From assembly GCA_001972305.1 (NCBI GenBank), contig BDDD01002853.1, forward strand, positions 67,781 to 131,780: a stretch of DNA of 64,000 nt, in the 5' to 3' direction. The notes beneath the pieces are model-generated. The model had not been told where the DNA came from and ran no database searches. It saw only the letters and a list, made by a program, of their open reading frames with translations. Source of the stretch: Cephalotus follicularis (Eukaryota > Streptophyta > Magnoliopsida > Oxalidales > Cephalotaceae). Below are positions 11,411 through 22,256 of the stretch, one piece after another; the stretch's first letter is position 1; the number at the start of each line of letters is the position of its first letter. Made by a program: the position numbers and the translations under genes.

Positions 11411-12059
11411 TGATATGGGAAAAAGTCCTTTTGAACCTGAAGACACGTGTCAGGGGAGGAGGACAACAGTTGTCCTTCCAAGGAATGATGGCATGGCCTA
11501 TGGGTCTTGTCACCAATTAAGGAAAAGGTCTCCCCCAAACTGTCAGGCATGCCACGCAGGCCAGAAGGCCAGTCTCACACGCCCACGCAGCCACACAACT
11601 AGGCTGATACCCCATCACATCAGTGTGAGGGAAGAGACTAACAAGCCGCCACAGCCCTCCAATTCATTAATGGGCATGCGGCTACGCACACCAAATGGGG
11701 AGGAGACCAAGGGAAATGTCAGGGCCACTGACGTCCTCCCCCTAGGGGCAGCCACTCCCGATTGGACACTCATCAATCATAGACGCTCCTATAAATACCA
11801 GTTCAACAGTCAATACAAAGGTCAGCCATTTTTCTTCTAGCATACAAAGAACCCATTATTCTCTGTACAACAGCTAACTTGAGCTTCGGAGTGCCCCTGG
11901 GAGAATAACCTCCTGGACCTTCTTCCACTCTTTCTTGCTTGTGTAGGGATCAACCACCATTACTCAACACCCTTTCTCGGACAGATTCCAGCGTTTCCTT
12001 TAAACAAATCAAGCCCTTATACGCGGGGTACTGTTGACGGAAGGATTTCTGCATCAACA
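11411..12059 (+). repeat. TAT2 5' LTR
   Basis: TGATATGGGAAAAAG to TGCATCAACA, 649 bp. TATA box TATAAATA at 11790-11797. Confidence 0.95.
11790..11797 (+). promoter_or_regulatory. TATA box, TAT2 5' LTR
   Basis: TATAAATA preceded by GC-containing sequence and present at the same place in the 3' LTR (18955-18962). It is the expected U3 promoter for the full-length RNA. Confidence 0.65.
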
Positions 12060-12061
12060 GT

Positions 12062-12079
12062 TGGCGCCGTCTGTGGGAA
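12062..12079 (+). other. TAT2 primer-binding site
   Basis: TGGCGCCGTCTGTGGGAA begins two bases after the 5' LTR. The TGGCGCCGT start fits a tRNA-Asp-type 3' end; the rest is typical of plant Tat elements. Confidence 0.8.
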
Positions 12080-12104
12080 CCGCAGCGAAAAGTCATCTAG
12101 AATC

Positions 12105-13892
12105 ATGCCTCCGAGGAAGAACCCTAACAACTACTCCACAACGGGTAGAAGCCAACGTACGGCGGGGAACGACCCAGCCCAAATCAGTCAAGTTTCCACG
12201 GACATCGAGCAGGCTCCGGTTACGGGGGAACAGCTCAATCGTCTACTCCAAGGGGTGGAGCGTATTACCGATTTGTTGGTCACTATTTTGGCCAACCAAC
12301 AGCAGCCAGTCGGGCCTGTCCAGCAAGTGGTCCGAGGAGTTTCTGGTCCCAGCGGACCAGAGGTGGAGACACGGCACACACAAGGTGCCAGGCGAAACCC
12401 GCTGAGGGGAGACGAACTTCCCCGTAGGCGGTCAGGGGACCATGTTCCCCTGGGGAGGAGACCTAAGATTAACGCGTCTCAGCGGGCCGAGTCATCGACC
12501 GCCCGGGATCAACCTAACGATCCCAAAAGAGCGCGTCCTGAGCGCCAGCCCATGGAGGTGGACCCCCAAGGGGAAGCCGGAGGTGTAGAGCAGGCGCCGG
12601 CGCGCACCAACGCTTCACGCAGAGTAGGAGCGGGGTGGGGGAGCAGAGGCGACCACGCAGCCACTGTGGTTGGGGGGTCGCGTGTTTCTAGCAGAGTTAG
12701 GAACATCGAGGACATGGAGCAAGAAATGAACCGGAGGCTTGCGGAGGTGGAGAAAAGGCTCCAAGGGGCCAAGAAGCCGAAGGGATACCTCGCGGAGGTG
12801 CGCAGCCTCAGCGCCCATCCGTTCACAACAGAGATCATGGCGGAGCGCATCCCCAGTGGATTCCGGCTCCCCAGCCTTGACAAATATGATGGGTTCACGG
12901 ACCCCCTCCAGCATGTCCGCACCTATATCCAAACTATGTTGGTGCACCAAGCTTCCGATGCCACGCTCTGCCGGGGGTTCCCGTCCACATTAACTGGAGC
13001 CGCCCAGTCTTGGTTCTCGACCTTGGCCCAGAAGTCAGTAGAAGACTTTGACCAACTCACGGAGCTGTTCGTCACCAAATTCCTCAACAGCACCACGCAG
13101 AGGAGTAATGCCACCCATCTGATCAACGTAGTGCAAGGGAGAGACGAGTCTTTAAGGGACTACCTGACCAGGTTCAACAAGCAGTCTCTCACGGTAAAGG
13201 ACTTGGAGCCATCTTTTGCCATGGCGGCGTTAAGCAATGGCCTGAGGAAAAACTCCTCGGTCACCTCTTCCCTTCTGAAGAGGCCCGCCTTGGACATGGC
13301 AGACCTGCTAAAGAGGGCAGAGAGATACGTCAACGCGGAAGAAGAGATGGTGGCCAGGAAGCAAAAAACCCCATGGTCGGGTCATCAGGAGGAGAGGGAA
13401 GACCATTCACGAAATGCCCCCGGAAAGAAAGAGAAGAGGAGGGACAGAACGGACCTGACCAAGGACGACCTCAGACACAAGCTCTCTAGAAGGGAGGGCC
13501 CAACTCAGGGAGGGGCGCCGATACCATCCTACAACCACTTCGCCCCTCTCCTAGATACCCGTACCAGGATACTGGCCTTGGAGCATGATAAGGTCCCCAT
13601 CCAGTGGCCCGAGAAGTTGAGGTCCCCGGTAGAGAGACGGGACGTGGAGAAATACTGTCGGTACCATCGTGACCACAGACACGATACCGAGGAATGCAGG
13701 CAGCTGAAGAATCAGATTGAAGATCTGATTCGAAGGGGGCATTTATGCAAGTATGTCGATGGAGACAGAGAAGCCCCCCATGGAAGGAGCGAGCAAAGGA
13801 TAGAAGAGGCTCCCCGACAGGAGGAAGAGCTGCAGCAAAAACCCAGGGGTGTTATCCACACCATCTATGAGGGGGGTCGCTTCCGCCGGTGA
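12105..13892 (+). CDS. TAT2 Gag polyprotein
   Basis: 595 codons without interruption. Residues 1-220 are a low-complexity R/P/Q-rich leader. From about residue 245 the capsid domain follows (LPSLDKYDGFTDPLQHVRTY, AQSWFSTL, GRDESLRDYLTRFNKQ). A basic stretch around residues 440-480 leads to a Tat-type zinc-knuckle variant near residues 510-550, CRYHRDHRHDTEECRQLKNQ, followed by a GHLCKYV-like end. Gag forms the particle that carries the RNA. The ATG at 12105 lies 26 nt after the primer site and is the first in frame. The stop follows a G6 run (13871-13876); a one-base change there probably separated gag from the protease frame, which starts in the overlap. Confidence 0.9.
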   Translation: MPPRKNPNNYSTTGRSQRTAGNDPAQISQVSTDIEQAPVTGEQLNRLLQGVERITDLLVTILANQQQPVGPVQQVVRGVSGPSGPEVETRHTQGARRNPLRGDELPRRRSGDHVPLGRRPKINASQRAESSTARDQPNDPKRARPERQPMEVDPQGEAGGVEQAPARTNASRRVGAGWGSRGDHAATVVGGSRVSSRVRNIEDMEQEMNRRLAEVEKRLQGAKKPKGYLAEVRSLSAHPFTTEIMAERIPSGFRLPSLDKYDGFTDPLQHVRTYIQTMLVHQASDATLCRGFPSTLTGAAQSWFSTLAQKSVEDFDQLTELFVTKFLNSTTQRSNATHLINVVQGRDESLRDYLTRFNKQSLTVKDLEPSFAMAALSNGLRKNSSVTSSLLKRPALDMADLLKRAERYVNAEEEMVARKQKTPWSGHQEEREDHSRNAPGKKEKRRDRTDLTKDDLRHKLSRREGPTQGGAPIPSYNHFAPLLDTRTRILALEHDKVPIQWPEKLRSPVERRDVEKYCRYHRDHRHDTEECRQLKNQIEDLIRRGHLCKYVDGDREAPHGRSEQRIEEAPRQEEELQQKPRGVIHTIYEGGRFRR

Positions 13893-14619
13893 CCACAAGA
13901 ATGGCAGGAAAGCCTACGGCAGGCAGTCCCTGGCAGTGCAACAGGTACATCACAGCAAGAGGCTGAGGACAAGGGGAGAAGAAGAGGTCATATCCTTCTC
14001 AGAGGTGGACTATGAAGGAGTACGTCTCCCTCACGACGATCCAGTGGTGGTGACTCTAATGGTGGAGCTCTTCACCATGAAGAGGATTTTGACTGACAGC
14101 GGCAGCTCGGCCGATATTCTGTACAAACATGCCTTTGATCAACTCAGGATACCGGTCGACCAGTTGAAGCCCGTGAAGACCCCACTGGTCGGCTTTGCAG
14201 GGGAGATAGTCCATCCTATGGGATCCATCGACCTATCGGTGGTTGCAGGCACAGCTCCATGCCAAACCCAGGTACAGATGACTTTCTTAGTGGTTGACAC
14301 ACCAAGCCCATACAACGCGATAATCGGGCGACTGGGACTGAACCTGATGGAAGCAATAGTGTCCATGAGGCACTTACTCATGAAGTTCCCTACATGGTTT
14401 GGTGTGGGGGAAGCCAGAGGGGACCATCAGGCGGCCAGGCAATGCTATAAGACTGTCGTTGCAGACCGCGGGAAAGACAAGGTCCTCTTTGTCGCTAACG
14501 TTGAGCTCAGGGGCGACGTGGAGCCTGAGCGTCCACGCCCCGTTGAAGACGTGGTCCAAATGCCGTTGGAGGCGGGTAACTCTGAGATAGTCTTCCAAGT
14601 CGGCTCTCGGAGAGGTTGA
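13849..14619 (+). CDS. TAT2 protease region
   Basis: An aspartic protease of retroviral type that would cleave the polyprotein. The active-site motif is LTDSGSSADIL (about residues 84-94 of the open frame, near 14098), the Tat version of D-T/S-G; a later YNAIIGRLGLN matches the family's conserved I-I/L-G-R motif. The frame overlaps gag by 44 nt in a different phase and ends at 14617-14619, before RT resumes in a third phase at about 14645. Such double frame changes are more likely small indels than programmed frameshifts. The ATG at 13849 need not be a real start. Confidence 0.72.
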   Translation: MLSTPSMRGVASAGDHKNGRKAYGRQSLAVQQVHHSKRLRTRGEEEVISFSEVDYEGVRLPHDDPVVVTLMVELFTMKRILTDSGSSADILYKHAFDQLRIPVDQLKPVKTPLVGFAGEIVHPMGSIDLSVVAGTAPCQTQVQMTFLVVDTPSPYNAIIGRLGLNLMEAIVSMRHLLMKFPTWFGVGEARGDHQAARQCYKTVVADRGKDKVLFVANVELRGDVEPERPRPVEDVVQMPLEAGNSEIVFQVGSRRG

Positions 14620-14644
14620 GCAGGGGTAATTGATAACATTCCTC

Positions 14645-16420
14645 TGAAACAACAGAGATGTCTTCACATGGTCGGCGGAGGAGGTCCCCGGGATCAGCCC
14701 AAGTGTAATGGCTCACAGATTGAGTGTGGATCCGGCGAGGACCCCGACCAGGCAGAAGAAGAGGAACTTTGCTCCCGAGCGTCAGCAAGCAATAGCCGAT
14801 GAGGTGAGCAAGCTTATACAGGCAGGGTTCATAAGGGAGGTGCAGTACTCAGACTGGCTGGCGAACCCCGTCCTAGTCAAAAAGGCGAACGGTAAGTGGA
14901 GAATGTGCATTGATTTCACAGACCTCAACAAGGCTTGCCCTAAGGATCACTTCCCCCTTCCAAAGATAGACCAGCTGGTGGATACGACCTCGGGCTACAG
15001 AACGCTGAGCTTCTTGGATGCTTACTCAGGGTACAATCAGATTCCTATGCATAAGCTCGACGAAGAAAAAACAGCCTTTATCACGGACCGAGGGATGTAC
15101 TGCTACAAGGTCATGCCCTTTGGTCTGAAGAACGCAGGGGCCACCTACCAATGATTGGTCAATAAGATTTTTGAGCCCCAGATTGGGAGAAACATGGAAG
15201 TCTATGTTGATGACATGCTCGTCAAAACCCCAGGCAGGAGCCCCCACATCAAAGACCTGGAGGAGACGTTCGAGGTGCTAAGAAGATACCAAATAAAACT
15301 CAACCCTTCTAAGTGCACTTTTGGTGTCTCCTCGGGAAAGTTCATGGGGTTCATGGTCTCCAACAGAGGGATAGAGGCCAACCCGGAGAAGATCTCGGCA
15401 GTCCAAGATCTAAGGCCCCCCCAAACCATCAGGGATGTGTAAAAGCTAAGCGGGAGGATAGCGGCCCTGAGCCGGTTTGTCTCGAAGTCAGTAGAGAAAT
15501 GTCTCCCATTCTTCAGTGTGCTGAGGGACCCCAAGGGGTTTTCCTGGTCAGATGAATGCCAAGCAACCTTCAACAAGTTGAAGGAGTACCTGGCTTCCCC
15601 GCCCCTGATCTCAAAACCTAAGGACGGGGAAAGCTTGTATTTGTACCTTGCGGCCGCCCCAGGCGTAGTGAGTGCAGTGCTGGTCAGAGAGGAAGAGCAG
15701 GTTCAGAGGCCGGTGTACTACGTGAGCAAGGCGTTAAATGATGCTGAGGGGAGGTATCCGGAGGTGGAGAAGTTCGCCTACGCTTTGATCATCGCAGCCC
15801 GGAAGTTGAGGCCGTACTTTCAAGCCCATATAATCAAGGTTTTGACTGACCAGCCGCTCAAGCAAGTTCTCGCGAAGCCTGACACCTCGGGCAGACTAAT
15901 TAAGTGGTCGGTCGAGCTGGGCGAATATGATGTGAAGTTCGAAGCCAGACCAGTGATCAAGTCATAGGTCATGGCCGACTTTGTTGGAGATAATACACCC
16001 TCGGAGTGTGTGGAGGAGAACCCCTCCGAGAGCGAGAGGGAGAGCTGGAAGTTATCCGTGGATGGCTCCTCCTGCATCACGGGCAGTGGTGCAGGGGTGC
16101 TTCTAGTAAGTCCAAGTGGGTGGACATTGGAGTATGCCCTGAGGTTTGGCTTCAGAGCCACGAACAATGAAGCTGAGTAGGAAGCCCTTATAGCCGGGCT
16201 GACAATTGCGAAGCATCTAGAGGTGCGGAGGATAGAAGTCTCCAGCGACTCTCAGTTAGTGGTTGGTCTGGCCTGAGGAGAGTACGAGCCCCGAGAGGAT
16301 TCAATGGTAAAGTACTTATCACACTTCCAGAGCTTGAAGCCTACTTTCGAAGTCCTCAGGGTTACGAAGATACCCAGGGCGAAAAACGTCTGAGCAGACC
16401 AGCTGTCGAAAATGACCACT
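14645..16420 (+). pseudogene. TAT2 reverse transcriptase and RNase H regions
   Basis: RT copies element RNA to DNA and RNase H removes the RNA. One frame runs from about 14645 to the integrase stop with stop codons but no shift. RT blocks: PVLVKKANGKWRMCIDF (14870-14920), LDAYSGYNQIPM, MPFGLKNAGATYQ and the catalytic YVDDMLVK (15203-15226). The gypsy RNase H follows (SLYLYLAAAPGVVSAVL, YYVSKALN, KFAYALI, TDQPLKQVL). A second RNase H-like region lies at 16045-16410 (LSVDGSSCITGSGAGVLL, NNEAE, ISSDSQLV-like), the extra archaeal-type RNase H known from the Tat lineage. In-frame stops: TGA 15152, TAA 15440, TAG 15965, TAG 16178, TGA 16274, TGA 16391. Confidence 0.88.
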
Positions 16421-17577
16421 GCGGGGGAGCTAGAAAGGAATCAAACAGTGATGGTACACTACCTGGACAGGCCCACCATCTCCGAGGTAGACGTGATGGA
16501 CATTGACTTACCGCAGGAGCCAAACTGGATGACCCCATTCATCAATTGGCTAAGGGATGCAATCTTGCCCGAGGACCCCGCGGAGGCGAGGAAACTGGTG
16601 TACAGAGCAAACAGATTCTAGCTCCGTGATGGGATTCTTTACAAAAGGTCTTTTTCGTTTCCCTGGCTGAGATGCCTAGCTCCCCTAGAGGCCGATTATG
16701 CTCTAAGGGAGGTCCACGAAGGAGTGTGTGGCAACCATACAGGGGGCAGGACGTTGTCTCACAAGTTGGTAAGGCAAGGCTACTATTGGCCAACTTTGCA
16801 CCAAGATGCCGTCGATTTGGTAAGAAGATGCGACAAGTGTCAGAGGAATGCGAACATAAGCAGAAGACCTTCTCAACCTCTGACATCTATAACGGCCCCC
16901 TGGCCCTTTGCACTATAGGGGGTGGATTTCGTAGGACCACTTCCGATGGCAATGGGGCAGAGGAAGTTCCTCAGCATGGCAATAGATTATTTCACCAAGT
17001 GGGTAGAGGCGAAACCCCTGGCCACCATCACAGAGAAGAACATGGAAAGTTTCGTGTGGAAGTCCATCATTTGCAGATTCGGAGTCCGTACGATAATAGT
17101 TTTAGATAATGGGAAACAGTTTGACTGCCAGGCTTTCCACGACTTTTGCCAAGAGTGGAGGATAGAGCATAGACTCGCCTCGGTGGCCTACCCCCAAAGC
17201 AATGGCCAAGCAGAGGTAATAAACAGAGAAATCATATCAGGCCTGAAGAAGCACCTGGAGGACAGCAAAGGAAGATGGACTGAGGAGCTACCAAGTGTTT
17301 TGTGGGCATATAGAACTACTCCCCAGACAACTACTGGGGAGTCCCCTTTCAGTCTTTGCTTCGGGGCGGAGGTCATGATACCGGTGGAGATTGGTGTCCA
17401 GTCACCAAGGGTTGTGCACTTCACAGAGCAAAATAACGAAGAAGGGCTCAGATGCCTGCTCGATTTGGTGGGAGAGCTCAGATACAAGGCCACCAGGGCG
17501 AATCTGGACTGTAGATCCCAAGATCTATCAAGGGTGGAGATCCCCCTGCCAGGTCAGGGATGGTTAACGAGGTGACA
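16421..17577 (+). pseudogene. TAT2 integrase, C-terminus replaced
   Basis: The same frame continues. The zinc-binding H-H-C-C part is EVHEGVCGNHTG...RRCDKCQ (16705-16842), and the catalytic D-D-E residues are in VDFVGP (16922), VLDNGKQF (17100) and SNGQAEVINRE (17200). Stops occur at 16619 (TAG) and 16916 (TAG). After about 17510 the protein no longer matches the family: no R-Y-Y-N or N-L-K-K-Y-Y end as seen in TAT1 (3436-3782). It closes with TGA at 17573-17575 as the 46-bp repeats begin. The C-terminal domain was probably lost by deletion, so this copy could move only with helper proteins. Confidence 0.85.
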
Positions 17578-17706
17578 TGCGCAGGTATCGAAACGTCAAG
17601 CTTTAAAAAGTCTTGAAGTGACACGCGCGGATATCGAAACGTCAGACCTTAAAGGATCTTGAAGGGACGTGCGCAGGGATCGAAGCGTCAGGCATTAAAG
17701 GAAACC
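17569..17706. repeat. 46-bp tandem repeat x3, TAT2
   Basis: Starts at 17569, 17615 and 17661 with GA(A/G)GTGACACGCGCGGATA, ATCGAAACGTCA and a CTTAAAGGATCTT end. It lies directly after the integrase stop. Confidence 0.85.
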
Positions 17707-17851
17707 CAAAAATTTACGGTGTAATAATGAGCATTGAGTGAAGGGGAGTGGCTTGAGGCGACACCTGTCGCACCCTACCACGCTGACGGTTGGGGTGGTT
17801 TGCTAGACTTGGACCTAGTTCACCCAACACAGGAACCTACCAAGGACCCAC

Positions 17852-18465
17852 GTGTCAGCCCAGGAGGGGTCCTCAGCCCGACCTCTTCCCGCCCCCTGGT
17901 CAGCCCAGGCAAGCTCAGCGCGTCAGCCCAGGTGGGGTCCTTAGCCCCGCCTCTTCCCGTCCCCTGGTCAGCCCAGGCACGCTCAGCGCGTCAGCCCAGG
18001 AGGGGTCCTCAGCCCGGCCTCTTCCCGTCCCCTGGTCAGCCCAGGCACGCTCAGCACGTCATCCCGGGTAGGGTCCTCAGCCCGGCCTCTTCCCGTCCCC
18101 TGGTCAGCCCCAGCCCAGGCAAGCTCAGTGCGTCAGCCCAGGTGGGGTCCTCAGCCCGGCCTCTTCCCGTCCCCTGGTCAGCCCAGGCACGCTCAGTGCG
18201 TCAGCCCGGGTGGGGTCCTCAACCCGGCCTCTTCTCGTCCCAGGGTCAGCCCAGGCACGCTCAGTGCGTCAGCCCAGGAGGGGTCCTCAGCCCAGCCTCT
18301 TCCCGTCCCCTGGTCAGCCCAGGCACGCTCAGCACGTCAGCCCGGGTGGGGTCCTCAGCCTGGCCTCTTCCCGTCCCCTGGTCAGCCCAGGCACGCTCAG
18401 CGCGTCAGCCCGAGTGGGGTCCTCAGCTCGGCCTCTTCCCGTCCCCTGGTCAGCCCAGGCAGGTG
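17852..18465. repeat. 68-bp GC-rich tandem repeat x9, TAT2
   Basis: GGGGTCCTCAGCCC recurs about every 68 bp from 17866 to 18416 (one 73-bp and one 69-bp unit). Each unit has GCCTCTTCCCGTCCCCTGGT and CAGCCCAGGCACGCTCAGCG. Three forward frames stay open across it (up to 281 codons) purely because the unit lacks stops. It fills the region where TAT1 has its antisense gene. Confidence 0.9.
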
Positions 18466-18552
18466 CCGCTAGCCGACCCGCGGAAGCTCTTCCCCCGGGG
18501 ATCATCCCGATCCCGTTTCTCTAACTATGCTCCGCCTCCTCTGCCACGGCCA

Positions 18553-18576
18553 GAGGAGCAGGACCAGGGGGGTGTA
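18553..18576 (+). other. TAT2 polypurine tract
   Basis: GAGGAGCAGGACCAGGGGGG then TGTA directly before the 3' LTR. It serves as the plus-strand primer for reverse transcription. Confidence 0.8.
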
Positions 18577-19224
18577 TGATATGGGAAAAATTCCTTTTGA
18601 ACCTGAAGACACGTGTCAGGGGAGGAGGACAACAGCTGTCCTCCCAAGGAATGATGGCATGGCCTATGGGTCTTGTCACCAATTAAGGAAAAGGTCTCCC
18701 CCAAACTGTCAGGCATGCCACGCAGCCAGAAGGCCAGTCTCACAAGCCCACGCAGCCACACAACTAGGCTGACACTCCATCACATCAGTGTGAGGGAAGA
18801 GACTAACAAGCCGCCACAGCCCTCCAATTCATTAATGGGCATGCGGCTACGCACACCAAAGGGGGAGGAGACCAAGGGAAATATCAGGGCCACTAACGTC
18901 CTCCCCCTAGGAGCAGCCACTCCCGATTGGACACTCATCAATCATAGACGCTCCTATAAATACCAGTTCAACAGTCAATACAAAGGTCAGCCATCTTTCT
19001 TCTAGCATACAAAGAATCCATTATTCTCTGTACAACAGCTAACTTGAGCTTCGGAGTGCCCCTGGGAGAATAACCTCCTGGACCTTCTACCACTCTTTCT
19101 TGCTTGTGCAGGGATCAACCACCATTACTCAACACCCTTTCTAGGACAGATTTCAGCGTTTCCTCTAAACAAATCAAGCCCTTATACGCGGGGTACTGTT
19201 GACGGAAGGATTTCTGCATCAACA
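18577..19224 (+). repeat. TAT2 3' LTR
   Basis: TGATATGGGAAAAAT to TGCATCAACA, 648 bp, with a TATA box at 18955-18962. Followed by the TSD copy ACTAT. Confidence 0.95.
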
Positions 19225-19293
19225 ACTATAAATCACGGTTCGCCTTTATTCTTACTATCAAATATTAACTCATCTTTTATTCAAATTGCGTGA

Positions 19294-22256
19294 TCGTCTA
19301 AAACTTAATATTCAAAATCTAAAACATTGTCTAAGACTTTATTCATAATCTAAAACTTAAACATAGTCTTGAAAATTAAACATAAACCAAAAGCTTAAAC
19401 ATAATCCAAATTCATAATCTGAAAGGCATAACAATGTTCAAAAAGAGGGTCCTAACATGACCATAAAATAACTAAGCATAAACGAGTCCATCTCCTAAGG
19501 GATCCTTATCATAGGTGACATCTCGCTCATCACACATTGCCCGGATGCTGTCCCAGAATACCTGCCGCATGGAAACAAAAACGCGGCTGAGCAAACCTCA
19601 GTACGGATATAGAATCATAAAACATAAAACGATAATTTAAAAGATAGAAAATACCTGAACCTTTAAATATCATATACTTTATGCATAAAATAAATTAACA
19701 TTATTTTCAAAAGCGAAGGTAAGTAGTCATACAATCCATTCAAAACGAATATCTAATTTTAAAAGCGTTATTCAATTTCAAAACATAATCCAAGTTCAAA
19801 CAGTATCCAAATCAAACGTTCAAACTACTTTAACGTCAACCAAGTTAAAGATTTTTAAAATAAAAACTTATCCGATTCCATAATCTCATCATAGAGACCC
19901 AAACATATCATAGAGACTTATCCGATTCCGATATCTCATTACCGATATCCAAAAACGCATACACATATGCAAAGGTGCAAGGGGTTCATGAGGCCCACAT
20001 GCCAAACGGAAAGACGTGTACGACACTACACAATCAATCCCCAAAATCCGAATCCTTAACAGATCAAATACTAGAGTATACCCATAAACCTCTATCACAA
20101 AATCGGATCCATAAATCCACCTCATGGGATTTATTCAAAACAAAGAGAGACGCCGTAGTCGAATCACACTGCTACGGAAGTGTCACGTCCCCGTGCAAGG
20201 CCTACGACATGCCTATGGTACCTCCATAGGTAGAAAATATCTCTGTGTGTATCCTTATTTCAAAACATTGTTTTATTTCTAAAAACAATTTAAAAACGTA
20301 AACGCATTTTCTAAACATTTTCTGGACATAGCAAAATCATTACGTAACATCAACTCATTTATTTTCCACTATAAAGAGATGATCGTATCATATTTCTTAA
20401 GACATCATAGCATAAGAATAAAGTCTCGTAAAATGTTAAGGCTGACTTTATTTTCAAAATCGTATCGAATCATAAAACATAACCAAGTTCGAAGGAATAT
20501 AGCATAAAATGAAACTGATTTTAGTTCGATAACTAGATAGCCAAAGAACAATAGAAATCCGTACATTATTTATTAGGTAAAACAGGACAGTTTCAATAAA
20601 ATCAGATAACCGAAGAACGTTAGAATCCGTACGTTATCCATAAAGTAAAACTATCTTTTTACTATAAAAATAGTAGGAGGGTATCAAGGAACGAAACATC
20701 CGTACTAAAACATATTTGCATTCATTTTAGTAAAACCGAAGGAATAAGCCAAAAACGAAGAATCCGTACATTTTCACAAAAGTATAAAACAGGATTTATT
20801 TTAATAAAATCGGAGGATGATAATCAAGGAAAAAGAATTCGTACCTTAAGCGATCACAACAAAGATAGAAGAATTGATCAACAATTTAAAAGTCCCTCGA
20901 AGCACAAAAATATAAAAGATACAATATCATTCATATAAGCATTCAAATATCACTTCCAAACAGCAAACAGTAACTTAATAGTGTTTAAAACAGACTCCAA
21001 ACCATAAGACGGACAAACGAATTACAAAACTTAAAAACCAGAAATTTTTTGGACAATTCCAGTCGACTGTATCAAGATCCAGTCGGCTACTCAAAGGTGG
21101 CAGCCGACTACATAACATAGGCAGCCGACTACTCAAACTGGGTTGAATCCAGTCGACTGTGACAGGGGTCCAGTCGACTGTGCAAGGCAAAATAGTCGGC
21201 TGTCTCAAGAGGCAGTCGACTGTTCTGGGCGACAGAACAGCAAAAACATAGCAGTTCAATTCCAATTTTTTGTCAAAACCGTTTTTACTACATTACCAGA
21301 TGATTTTAAACACTTATATAGATCTTATGTGACTTAACCGTGGCATTTAAACATAAAGAAACAAGAAATCTCTTTCATTAGTGATCATGCTTTATAGAGA
21401 GACAATTTCAATTCATTGCATGCATGCTTGTGTGATCACGTTTTCTGTCATTTATCATTATCCTTAATCAAAACCAGTATGTATCATCTATCTAATGCAT
21501 GTTGACAGGTTTAGTAGCCATGGTTGCAGAAATCAAACATACCACACTAGCAACCAACATGAACAAGCAACTAACACCCAACTTAAACCATAACAATAGA
21601 GAAACAAACCTGATATGATGAGGAAAAGAGCACAAAACAGTCTCCAAGTTATGCAGGTTCGGCTCTAGGAGGAAGATACACAGTGGAGGCACAACAATGA
21701 ACATATAACATACATATACAATATGGGAAAGGCAATTTAGGTCATGGCAATGCAGAAAAGGAATCCAAATCTGATATAATGTGGAAAGGGGGCATAATTT
21801 CGGATTTGAGGGTGAGAAAGAAGGAAGGGAATCAGTTTTGGGAAGGAAGAAGGAAGAAAAACGGGAGAGAGAGGGAAGAAATAGAAAGAACAATTAAATT
21901 TGCCATAATACTCTTATTTTGCCATATTAATATTTTAAACTAATTTTTTTAATACAAATAATTGATTTTATCTTTCTCATAATCCCTATTCCAATAATTT
22001 ATTAAAATCCCAAAGATGGTATTATTTAGCCTAAATCATAAAAGCCCAAAAATTCTATTATCATAGAGCTCAACAATTAAAATAGGCCGAAATAATAATA
22101 ATAACTGATATTATATTTATACAAAATATAATTCAATTAATTTTACTTATTCATGTACATAGTCCAACCAATATAATAACAAAACATTAAATTTTTGCTT
22201 TTCCAACAATCATATTCTAATAAATATGAGAAGCCCTAAATTTTAAAATTATATAG
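19294..22256. repeat. Tandem duplication inside CHR2 LTR, copy A
   Basis: Begins GTCTAAAACTTAATATTC and ends AAATTTTAAAATTATATAG, where the same start recurs as copy B. The copies are about 2.96 kb each and look roughly 2% different. Short open frames repeated in both copies (for example 19889-20125 and 22849-23085) follow from the duplication and are not genes. Confidence 0.85.
21058..21236. repeat. CAGTCGACTG / CAGTCGGCTG array, CHR2 copy A
   Basis: Eight units in 180 bp, spaced about 18-27 bp: CAGTCGACTG, CAGTCGGCTA, CAGCCGACTA (twice), CAGTCGACTG (twice), TAGTCGGCTG and CAGTCGACTG. The core palindrome is GTCGAC; both orientations of the imperfect unit occur. Confidence 0.85.

Larger units (their letters stand above)
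11411..19224 (+). mobile_element. TAT2: complete Tat-lineage Ty3/gypsy element, TSD ACTAT
   Basis: A 7.8-kb element with two LTRs (649 and 648 bp), primer site, gag, protease, RT, two RNase H-like regions, integrase, tandem repeats and polypurine tract, flanked by ACTAT at 11406-11410 and 19225-19229. By eye the LTRs differ by about 17 substitutions and one 1-bp indel (about 2.6%), so insertion was fairly recent. It is defective through stop codons in pol. It sits in the CHR2 LTR. Confidence 0.95.

Noticed and set aside
17734..18579. 281-codon open frame (and two overlapping frames)
   Set aside because: It is a translation of the 68-bp tandem repeat; three frames are open at once because the unit has no stops.
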